Assembly: GCF_024623785.1 (NCBI RefSeq)
Contig: NZ_JANKBZ010000001.1
Coordinates: forward strand, 62,001 to 126,000
DNA: 64,000 nucleotides
Direction: 5' to 3'
From: Archangium lipolyticum
GTDB taxonomy: Bacteria > Myxococcota > Myxococcia > Myxococcales > Myxococcaceae
Below are positions 51,243 through 58,129 of this stretch, in pieces (within the stretch, counting starts at the first letter, position 1; the number at the start of each line of letters is the position of its first letter). The translations under genes were made by a program, and so were the position numbers. The notes under the pieces are model-generated. The model did not search any database, was not told the origin of the DNA, and worked only from the letters and a program-made list of their open reading frames with translations.

Positions 51243-51932
51243 ATGCACGCTCCTGACAGCTATCACGCGCGCACGGCCTTCTGGGCCGCGCAATCCTGGC
51301 ACTCGGGTTACCTGCGACGCTGCTACCGCTGGGCCCTGGCCCGGGTGCTCGCCGATCCGAAGGCCCCCCTGCATGCCCCGGGTGCGAGGGTGCTCCTGTG
51401 CGGCACCGGCTCGGCGAGGACGACGCGCACCTTCCTGGACACACTGGCGGAGCATGGCCTGCGACCCGAGGTGTACGTGGTGGACATCGCCGAGGAGGCG
51501 CTGGCGCGCTCACGCGAGGTGGTCCGGGAAGACGAGCGCGTGCGCTTCCTCCAGGCGGACGCGCGCCAGTTGCCCCTGCCCGACGCCTCCTTCGCGCTGG
51601 TGGAGACGGACTTCTTGCTGCAACTCATTCCGCCTCGTGACCGGGCCGCGGTGGTGGGAGGCTGGGCGCGAGTGCTCACTCCCGGCGGCGCCGTGACGAC
51701 GCGGGACTGGGTCCACGAGGACATGAGCCCCACCGCGCTGGAGCGTGGCATGGACACGCTGCGGCTGGCGCTGCTGCGGCGCTCACTCGGAGTGCCCGTC
51801 CACGCACTGGCGCGCACGGAGGTGGAGACGCTCTTCTCGGAGGCGGGGCTGCGGATGGAGCTGCACCCGCTGCGGCTGCCCGGCACTCCGGTGCATCTGC
51901 CGCTACTCAACGCCATCCTCGGCTGGCGATGA
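51243..51932 (+). CDS. Class I SAM-dependent methyltransferase
   Basis: A 229-residue enzyme. VLLCGTGSART is motif I, EVYVVDIAEEAL the acidic loop binding the SAM ribose, and VRFLQADARQLPLPDASF motif II-III. The remainder (MDTLRLALLRRSLGV) suggests a small-molecule methyltransferase. ATG 51243 is chosen because GTG/ATG starts upstream to 51156 would leave only eight bases to the divergent Rieske gene; none has a good ribosome-binding site. With the Rieske oxygenase it may form a small tailoring pathway. A copy of its end recurs at 56665-56744. Confidence 0.78.
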   Translation: MHAPDSYHARTAFWAAQSWHSGYLRRCYRWALARVLADPKAPLHAPGARVLLCGTGSARTTRTFLDTLAEHGLRPEVYVVDIAEEALARSREVVREDERVRFLQADARQLPLPDASFALVETDFLLQLIPPRDRAAVVGGWARVLTPGGAVTTRDWVHEDMSPTALERGMDTLRLALLRRSLGVPVHALARTEVETLFSEAGLRMELHPLRLPGTPVHLPLLNAILGWR

Positions 51933-52033
51933 GGTCCTGGGGGAACACCAGCCCGCTCTCGTGCTTTGCCCACGTCTGGCTCTGACTCCCCTGGTGCATG
52001 TCTCGAGCCAGTCGTCACGAATACGGTGGGCTA

Positions 52034-52369
52034 CTAAAGAACGTGCAGATCATCCACTTCGACTGTGTAGGTTTCGCCCTGCTTGATCGCCGTCAACGAA
52101 AGAGTCAGATCACTGCGGCCTTCCTCCTGGGTCCACAGAGGTACATCGAGGGTGACCGCATCTGGGTGAGACGGTTGCTCATAGACATCTACAATCATGT
52201 CGACGTCATCTGGCAAGGGAACAAGAGTCCGCCCATACTCCTCGACAGCAGCTCTCAACTCTGCTTCGCTCAAGCGTCCTGCGCGACCATCTGCTGCGAT
52301 CTCCGCATACCGTCCCGCCGCCAGATCCTTTATCAGGCGCCGAACTTGAGCCATCAGTTTCATGTCCAC
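52034..52369 (-). CDS. Candidate SitI immunity protein for the SitA5-like toxin
   Basis: A 111-residue soluble, acidic protein (VPLPDDVDMIVDVYEQPSHP, ending TYTVEVDDLHVL). It lies 11 bp downstream of the SitA5-like toxin gene on the same strand, the normal place for an immunity gene. GTG 52369 follows GGAGG by seven bases. It remains intact although the toxin is broken, as expected if protection against kin carrying the toxin is still useful. Immunity function is inferred from position; the family itself is not recognised with certainty. Confidence 0.65.
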   Translation of the reverse strand: MDMKLMAQVRRLIKDLAAGRYAEIAADGRAGRLSEAELRAAVEEYGRTLVPLPDDVDMIVDVYEQPSHPDAVTLDVPLWTQEEGRSDLTLSLTAIKQGETYTVEVDDLHVL

Positions 52370-52380
52370 AGTGCGGCCTC

Positions 52381-53486
52381 CTATCGATTGCCGGGGATTC
52401 TGGTCGGTGTCGATGGCGTGACGCCGATCGATTTGAAGTAGTCATCCGCGCGGCCAATCAGCGATTGCGTCTCTTCATGAGACAGCCCTGCGCGTCGCAA
52501 GGCCTCATAGGCGATCCTGCGCTCGTCAGCATAGGTCCCCCCTCCGGCCTGACGCTGAACCTGAGTCGCCTCATAGTGTGCAGTGCCAACGCGTGTCGCT
52601 GGGCCCTTCAGTTCAACAGCAGGGGCTGCACGACTATCATATCCAGGCAGATCTCGAACGGCGGCATCTTGAATCACATGGTGAGCGTCCTTGATGCCAG
52701 CATTCTTGAGTTCACCGTAAGTCCCGGCTCTGAATCTTTCTATGGCGCCGCTGCTTGAGCTGTCGCGAGCCGCCATGGCCACGGCGTTGGGAGCCAGCAC
52801 GAAGGTGACGCCCTCGGCGCCAAGAGCAACCGACTCCACCTGAGCCAGTGCAGGGGCTGTCAAGCGAATGTTCAATTGCGCCTCTGCCACCACCGCCGCC
52901 TGTCCAGCTCCAGGCAACTTCGGCAGCGTCGCTACCATGCCCGTCGCCGTGTTCCCCATGGCCACCGTGGCCAGCATCACGAACGCTCGAGCAGCCTTCT
53001 CCCCCATGGTGCCTCCGAACTTCTCTCCAGACACGTGGAGTTCGTCGAAGGTCGTGGCTCGATCCACTTCCTTCATCAGCACCAGCCAGCCATCAATCGC
53101 TCGCACCACAGCAGGTAGCAGCGCTTCAGTTCCTCGTCCTCGGGCAACAGGCGCAGGTCCTGGGCGTTCCCCGGCTCCGAGGGAATGAGTCGCCGGCTCC
53201 TCCCTTCGTACCGCAACCAGCCGCTGCGCTCGGGCACTCCAAACAGCTGCCGGGCGTACACCAGGGGACGCTCCACAACTGGCACGAAGGGGGCGTGCTC
53301 CGCCACAGCCTCCTTGAACCCCTCTTGGCTCAGTTCCATCGGCTTCACGTCTCGGCGAGGGATGTAGACGCCAGGCTCGCCTGATCCTGTGTCCAGGCGG
53401 ACGACCTTCGTTGGCGTACTGCACCCCACGAAGAAGGAGAACAGCAGGAGAACCGCCCAGCGTGCCATGGAGAGCCTCTTGGCCAT
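52381..53486 (-). pseudogene. SitA5-like polymorphic toxin lipoprotein, broken by internal deletion and frameshift
   Basis: Two frames carry one gene. The first (53486 to about 53080) gives a signal peptide with lipobox FFVGC, then VVRLDTGSGEPGVYIPRR and CYLLWCER, and stops at 53076-53078. The second, from about 53105, continues GWLVLMKEVDRATTFDEL, EKAARAFVMLATVAMGNTATG and a C-terminal domain with KDAHHVIQDAAV and AHYEATQVQ, which looks nuclease-like. From memory, intact SitA5 proteins have roughly 90 residues of hydrophobic core between WCER and VDRATTF; that part is missing and the joint is out of frame. The toxin should be inactive. Confidence 0.78.
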
Positions 53487-53570
53487 GCTTCCCGTTCTCA
53501 GGAGCACCCCAAGATTAACAGGTAATATCCTGAGATGAGGTCGCTGAAAAGCACGGCGTGCTGACCCTCC

Positions 53571-54467
53571 CTATGGGAACATCATGCGTGGAAAGGTAAC
53601 GACGCGCAGGCCCTCATCCCAGAGCTTCAGCTTCAAATAGCCTCGCGCCTGGGTCCTCTTGGCATTGGCTTCCACGATGACCACGCTGGCCCGGTCGGAC
53701 ACAATCGCCTCCTCCTGACGAATCTTCAAACCCGTCAGTTCCTCTCCATCGGAGTCAATCAGGGTTCCCCCCACCGTCGTCCAAGGCTCCGAGCCGGAAT
53801 TTCTCAGCCAGATCTCCGCGGCGATCGTCGACTCGCCGCGATAGCTGAGGCCCCTGTCGAAGTAAAGAATCCCCCCCAACTCCGAGAACGCTTTCGGGTC
53901 GAGTTCCTTGGCTTGGATTCCATGGATCCCCACCGCCTCGTTGGCAACGAGGCTCCCGAGCTCCCTTATCCGCTCGAACCGAGCCCGCAGCCGCCGGTTA
54001 TCCTCGCGGAGTTGCCGATTCTTCGCACGCTCCTGCTCCACCTCTTGCTGAAAGGATTCCCGGGTGCGCTTGTCCCGAAAGACCTCCACCTGATGGGTGG
54101 CCCTCCCTGAGTGAGCCACCAATGTGAAAGCGATGGACCCCTGGGCCACTCCGCCCCCGAAATGAACGACGAACCGCAGCCGCTCCCCAGACACCATATC
54201 TTGGGGTGGTAACAGCGTGAGAAGCTGGCGTCCACGCACCACCTCCTCGAAACGGACTTCGTCCTGCAGTTCCACGACGACAGGAGCATCGAAGAGGAAT
54301 CCCGTCATGAGCCCTGGGCTGATGCATACCTCGCGTGTCGCCTCGGACGAAAGTGATAGCTCGATACGCTGCACCTCCGCACATGAGCCAACAGTGGATG
54401 GCTCCACGACGGGCGAGCCCCGAAGAAGCACCAGAGCCAGCATGGCAGTAAAGGATGTAGGGAGCAC
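53571..54467 (-). CDS. DUF2381-family myxobacterial protein
   Basis: A 298-residue exported protein with an N-terminal hydrophobic stretch (TSFTAMLALVLLRGS). Strand-rich EVQRIELSLSSEATREVCIS leads into a coiled-coil (SFQQEVEQERAKNRQLREDN) and a C-terminal beta domain (GTLIDSDGEELTGLKIRQEEAIV). These are the marks of DUF2381/TIGR02268, a family nearly restricted to myxobacteria and usually found next to Ser/Thr kinases. Here the kinase gene follows 22 bp downstream. Its function is unknown; a role as envelope ligand or partner of the kinase is inference. GTG start at 54467. Confidence 0.85.
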   Translation of the reverse strand: MLPTSFTAMLALVLLRGSPVVEPSTVGSCAEVQRIELSLSSEATREVCISPGLMTGFLFDAPVVVELQDEVRFEEVVRGRQLLTLLPPQDMVSGERLRFVVHFGGGVAQGSIAFTLVAHSGRATHQVEVFRDKRTRESFQQEVEQERAKNRQLREDNRRLRARFERIRELGSLVANEAVGIHGIQAKELDPKAFSELGGILYFDRGLSYRGESTIAAEIWLRNSGSEPWTTVGGTLIDSDGEELTGLKIRQEEAIVSDRASVVIVEANAKRTQARGYLKLKLWDEGLRVVTFPRMMFP

Positions 54468-54489
54468 GGCTGCGGTCTCCGGTGCGTGG

Positions 54490-56157
54490 CTACTCGAAGC
54501 GCCTCACCGACATGACATGGAGGTTGTTGATGACGCGGACCTTCCTACCCATGCGCTCGGGCTGCATCGCGATACCCGTTCCGCTGGACGAGGTCACCTC
54601 CAAGCAGACCGGAGCAACCTCCCCACCCGGCAGGCGAATCCGCGTAAAGCGGCCATAGACACGACCGTTCCCGAAAAGCACCTTGCCATACATGGGGGTC
54701 CCCTCCGGGAGTCCCTTCCAGCCCCTGTCGACAATGGCGGTGACGTCGCCCTCCGCCAGATACAAATCAACAGGAGGACGGAAGAACTCGATGAACACGG
54801 GACCATAATCCCCCTCTTCGATACCGAATGGCTCGAGGGTATCCGCGGAGCCAGCCGGGCACGCCTCGGGCGGAGGGGGCGGACGCTGCTGCGGGCTGCT
54901 CACGCAGGCGGAGGTGGAGACGCAGAAGGAAACAGCCAGGGAACGGACCGTCTTGGACTTGAGCACCGGGTCTTCCTCGCTTGACGTCGCACTGGCGACG
55001 GGCGCGGGGGTGAATGACTTCGGAAGTTCCGCGCCGTGCTCAACCTCTCCCGTCATGCCGGTGGGCGCCAATTCCTGGCAGGAGTTGGCCTCTGACGTCG
55101 GCTGAGAGGGGGTCGACTCCTCGCGTGGGGTAGGCTCGGGGGAGTCGTGCCACGGGACGAGCGCGGAGAGAGCGAGACCGACAGCCCAGGGCCATCTCAT
55201 CGAACGAGAACGAGCCGCCGTTGACGGACGAGGAACGAGGCGCTTCTCTCGTTTGCCTCCAGGGAAGAGCGGCGCGTGCCATGCACCATCCGCGCGGGCC
55301 AGTACCTCCTCCAGCGCCTGCCCGAGCGCTGTGGCGTCCGCATACCGGGACTCGGGCTGTTTCTCCAGCATCCGCAGGCACAGCTCGCCCAGCGCCGGGG
55401 GAACGCGCGGGTTGAGCACATGAGGCGCCACCGGATTCTCATGGAGGATGGCGTGCATCATCCGCGCGTCGTTCCGATCACCGAAGGGCAGCTCGCGCGT
55501 GAGGAGGAAGTAGAGCGTAACGCCCAGCGCCCACAGGTCGTCCCGTGGCCCGGACGGGTACCACTCGCCCTCCCACTCCCGGGCGAAGCGCCATGCCTCG
55601 GGGCTGCGGTACTCCCGGGTACCTGGCGGCAGCCGCATCGTCAGGCGTTGCGCGCCCTCGTATGCGGCAGCGCCGAAGTCCACCAGCACCGGCTGCCCGT
55701 CCGACTCGCGCATGACGATGTTGGCTTCCTTCACATCCCGGTGCACCACGCCCTCGGCATGCACCGCCGCGAGAGTGCGCGCGAGCGGCAACAACACCTG
55801 ACGCACCAGCTCGAGCGCGGAGGGGTTCTCGTTCCTGGCCCACACGTCCAGCGGGTCACCCTTGACCAGCTCCAGCACCAGCACGAGGAAGTGCGGCTCG
55901 TCTTCCGGCCAGAGGCAGTACCCGCGGAAGCCGACGACATTGGGGAGCCGCGCGCGGCGCAACGCATCCACCTCGCGGTCCCCCCGTTCCCCCATGGGCA
56001 CCAGCTTGAGGGCGAAGGGCTTCCCGTCCCGGGTGGCCTCGTAGACGATGCCGAAGCTACCGCTGGCGATCTTCCCCTCGATGGTAAAGCCCGCCACGCG
56101 CTCGCCAGGGGCGAATTCCAGCCAGGGCCCCTCGCCCGCGCCAATCGAATCCTTCAT
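54490..56157 (-). CDS. Membrane-anchored Ser/Thr protein kinase
   Basis: A 555-residue Hanks-type kinase. The glycine loop is GKIASGSFGIVYEA, the ATP lysine is Lys51 (FALKLV), the catalytic loop is HRD at 139-141 (VVHRDVKEANIV), DFG is at 160-162 and REYRSPE is the activation-segment anchor. A transmembrane helix (321-336, RWPWAVGLALSALVPW) follows. The extracytoplasmic part is Pro-rich with a beta domain seen in many myxobacterial kinases. ATG 56157 has GGAGGTG seven bases upstream. The gene is transcribed first, before DUF2381 or with it; the intergenic space is 22 bp. Confidence 0.93.
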   Translation of the reverse strand: MKDSIGAGEGPWLEFAPGERVAGFTIEGKIASGSFGIVYEATRDGKPFALKLVPMGERGDREVDALRRARLPNVVGFRGYCLWPEDEPHFLVLVLELVKGDPLDVWARNENPSALELVRQVLLPLARTLAAVHAEGVVHRDVKEANIVMRESDGQPVLVDFGAAAYEGAQRLTMRLPPGTREYRSPEAWRFAREWEGEWYPSGPRDDLWALGVTLYFLLTRELPFGDRNDARMMHAILHENPVAPHVLNPRVPPALGELCLRMLEKQPESRYADATALGQALEEVLARADGAWHAPLFPGGKREKRLVPRPSTAARSRSMRWPWAVGLALSALVPWHDSPEPTPREESTPSQPTSEANSCQELAPTGMTGEVEHGAELPKSFTPAPVASATSSEEDPVLKSKTVRSLAVSFCVSTSACVSSPQQRPPPPPEACPAGSADTLEPFGIEEGDYGPVFIEFFRPPVDLYLAEGDVTAIVDRGWKGLPEGTPMYGKVLFGNGRVYGRFTRIRLPGGEVAPVCLEVTSSSGTGIAMQPERMGRKVRVINNLHVMSVRRFE

Positions 56158-56303
56158 CCAGCCCACCTCCATCCGAAATCCGTGGAGGAGACCGCTCCGG
56201 TGAGGCGCCCGTCCAGAACCTGTGGGAGAGGGCCAGGGCACACGCCCTACCCTACATCCTGTCCGCCTGGTGCTCATGTCCGCCTGGCGTCAAACCCACG
56301 ACG

Positions 56304-56396
56304 CGGGAGCCTGATGGAGACGGGGGCGCCCCCTCGCATTCGTGGTAGGAGGAGCGAGTCCCCCTGGAGGTGCACTCTGTCGGAGCCCCGCAACCG
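56304..56396. repeat. Direct repeat copy 1, duplicated 5' end of the helicase gene
   Basis: About 93 bp match 58024-58116 in the same orientation at an offset of exactly 1720 bp, with scattered mismatches and no net length change. The shared GGAGCGAGTCCCCCTGGAGG is the region around the helicase ribosome-binding site. Here it joins directly to a fragment of the GNAT gene. With its partner it brackets the trio relic and the Imm52-like/lipoprotein pair. Confidence 0.85.
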
Positions 56397-56398
56397 CT

Positions 56399-56585
56399 CT
56401 CCCGCCCTGCGAGCCCTGGCCGCCGCTTGGACGCTGAGGACGGGCTGGAGAACCAGGGCTCACCGCGCGTGCGAGGCCCGGCGAACCGGATGTGCACGCA
56501 CGTGCTGGCCTTCGCCATCGGCGGCGCCCCGGTGCCCACCTGCCCGCCCGAGGTACCGGTGTACGTCGACCTCGCCTTCCTCTGA
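56399..56585 (+). pseudogene. GNAT gene relic (3' end with internal deletion)
   Basis: 56399-56436 matches 49769-49806, then jumps to a match of 49964-50113, so ~157 bp are deleted. The resulting C-terminus (GGAPVPTCPPEVPVYVDLAF L) and stop are retained. There is no start and no N-terminal GNAT part. It is a leftover of a second copy of the GNAT/Rieske/methyltransferase trio. Confidence 0.85.
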
Positions 56586-56596
56586 GGGCCCCGCGA

Positions 56597-56664
56597 CTAC
56601 AACCGGTAGGCGACGCGGCGCCGCCGCTCCACCTGCTGGGGAGAGCGCTCTCCGGTGAGCCGCC
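56597..56664 (-). pseudogene. Rieske oxygenase gene relic (last ~22 codons)
   Basis: The segment matches the 3' end of the Rieske gene (50125 to about 50193) with a few substitutions, including the TAG stop (56597-56599). It keeps the RRRVAYRL-type C-terminus. No catalytic part is present. The break with the next block lies within 56663-56668, where the two parental sequences share GCCG/GCGG-ATGG. Confidence 0.8.
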
Positions 56665-56744
56665 GATGGGAACTGCACTCGCTGCGGCTGCCTGGCACTG
56701 AGGTGCGCCTGTCGCTGCTCAACGCCATCCTCGGCTGGCGATGA
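56665..56744 (+). pseudogene. Methyltransferase gene relic (last ~26 codons)
   Basis: The segment matches 51853-51932, the 3' end of the methyltransferase gene, with several substitutions. It ends with the same LLNAILGWR C-terminus and TGA stop. The SAM-binding part is gone. About 1.65 kb of the parental trio between the Rieske tail and this point is missing. Confidence 0.8.
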
Positions 56745-56759
56745 AATCCGCCCGTGAAA

Positions 56760-57332
56760 TCAAGGCAAGGATGCAGGCTCGCTCGTGAAAAATGCATGGA
56801 ACAAAGTGGTATTGGGCGGCTCGATCGGCTCGACATAGAGCGGGATGGGGGTATCGGCGATCTCACGAGGAAGCGCACTCACCCCGAAAGTTGCTTCGAT
56901 TTTCCTGGAAACAACATCCGCGGGGTGGCGCATTTCGGCTGGGAGAGGCTCGAAAAATGCTCTGGGATTGTGTCGCTTCTTTTCAATCCGTGAGTACTCC
57001 ACCCCGTAAACAGTGTAAACGGGCGCGAGAATGCTGACACAGCCAACGACAGCGAAGCGGCGCGTGTTGGACAGGTCGCCCACGGGCGAGTATGCGGCGC
57101 AACGAAAGCAGGCATCGGGAGTCGCGGTCGCATCGCCAATCGTGAACCCGGGAAGCTCCTTCTTGAGCTCATCCAGGAACGCCCACCACCGCTCAATCTT
57201 CTTCAGCTCTTCTTCCCAGAGGCCGCAGAGCCGCTCATGCTCTGGGCTGCTGTCGGATCTGAAATGATAAATCTTGTCAGCGCGCCAGTAGTTCCGTGCA
57301 ATAGCCAGCAGCTGCTCTGATGTGAAGGACAT
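56760..57332 (-). CDS. Imm52-like immunity protein (candidate)
   Basis: A 190-residue soluble protein. It opens TSEQLLAIARNYWRADKIYHF RSD and SPEHERLCGLWEEELKKIERWWAFLDELKKELPGFTIGDATATPDACFRC. As remembered, this start, the W-rich helix and the F-T-x-G-D-A-T-A-T-x-D-A-C-F-R-C block characterise Imm52, an immunity family of polymorphic toxin systems common in myxobacteria. It lies five bases after the stop of a small lipoprotein gene on the same strand, so the two form an operon. The cognate toxin domain is not seen here. The immunity role is inference. Confidence 0.65.
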   Translation of the reverse strand: MSFTSEQLLAIARNYWRADKIYHFRSDSSPEHERLCGLWEEELKKIERWWAFLDELKKELPGFTIGDATATPDACFRCAAYSPVGDLSNTRRFAVVGCVSILAPVYTVYGVEYSRIEKKRHNPRAFFEPLPAEMRHPADVVSRKIEATFGVSALPREIADTPIPLYVEPIEPPNTTLFHAFFTSEPASLP

Positions 57333-57337
57333 GGAGA

Positions 57338-57802
57338 TTAGCGGCCGGTCCTCGCGGATTCAGCCTTGGGATGGCATGCCGTCTTCACGCGCGATCCAGC
57401 GATTGCGGCATTTAGCATCAAATGGAATGAGTTCTTGAAGCTTTCGCACGCGACACCAAGAGGCGTCTCAAGGGTTGTGGCCGTCAAGGCATGTTGCGCT
57501 GCACTGTTTGCGCAGTTCGCGGCGATGCGCTGGGCCAGTGAGAGGGAAATGAACCCATCCTCCTCGGTCTTTATCGGCATATCGACCCCCATCCGGCAGA
57601 TGATTGCGTCCCCCGTATCGCTCTGGATTGGCAAGTGGAGACAGGCGGCACGCCACCCACCCGGGTCATTGCCGCGCTGCTCAACGATCGTGACAAACCG
57701 AAAGTGCCTCGGCTCGAGTTGCCCCTCGACCAGGGTAACGGACCTCGGTGCCGCACACCCCGACAGAAGCAAGAGCAACAAGGGGAGATTGCAAATAGAC
57801 AT
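57338..57802 (-). CDS. Small lipoprotein upstream of the Imm52-like gene
   Basis: A 154-residue protein. A signal peptide with lipobox LLLSGC (about 9-14) is followed by a short mature domain with conserved-looking Cys residues (AACLHL, IICRMG, ANCANS, VACES, TACHP). It could be a small toxin or helper lipoprotein for the Imm52-like neighbour, or an unrelated envelope protein; no family is recognised. ATG 57802 is chosen over GTG 57808 because a GAGG site lies seven bases upstream of it. A good sigma-70 promoter precedes it (57852-57880). Confidence 0.65.
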   Translation of the reverse strand: MSICNLPLLLLLLSGCAAPRSVTLVEGQLEPRHFRFVTIVEQRGNDPGGWRAACLHLPIQSDTGDAIICRMGVDMPIKTEEDGFISLSLAQRIAANCANSAAQHALTATTLETPLGVACESFKNSFHLMLNAAIAGSRVKTACHPKAESARTGR

Positions 57803-57851
57803 TGGCACGCCTCACCATGCGAGCAGCCCGAGCCTGAAACCCCTCCCGTCG

Positions 57852-57880
57852 ATTACAAAAACTGCTTACAACCATGTCAA
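57852..57880 (-). promoter_or_regulatory. Sigma-70-type promoter of the lipoprotein/Imm52-like operon
   Basis: On the minus strand TTGACA (57880-57875) is a perfect -35 box. TGTAAT (57857-57852) is a -10 box with one mismatch, and the spacing is exactly 17 bp. Transcription would begin near 57845, about 40 bases before the ATG at 57802. It stands out because most gaps in this window lack a consensus promoter. Confidence 0.65.
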
Positions 57881-58023
57881 GCCGTCGAGCCCAGCAAGGT
57901 GCTGGAAACGAATGGAAAGGTTGGGTTCCCTTTCAAGGCCGATTGCAAGGCGGGCGCTATCGTTCATGATCCGACGAAACTCCCGCTCCCAGTACGTCGG
58001 GCACGGGGGTTCAACACGAGGCT

Positions 58024-58116
58024 CGGGAGCCTGACGAAGGCGAGGGCGCTCCCTCTCATTCGTGATAGGAGGAGCGAGTCCCCCTGGAGGTGCGCCCTGT
58101 CGGAGTCCCACAACCG
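58024..58116. repeat. Direct repeat copy 2, native 5' end of the helicase gene
   Basis: This is the counterpart of 56304-56396. It contains the GGAGG ribosome-binding site (58086-58090) and the first possible codons of the helicase gene, so it is the likely source copy. The 1720-bp segment between the starts of the two repeats holds the trio relic and the Imm52-like/lipoprotein operon. Confidence 0.85.
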
Positions 58117-58129
58117 CTTCCTCGAGAAG

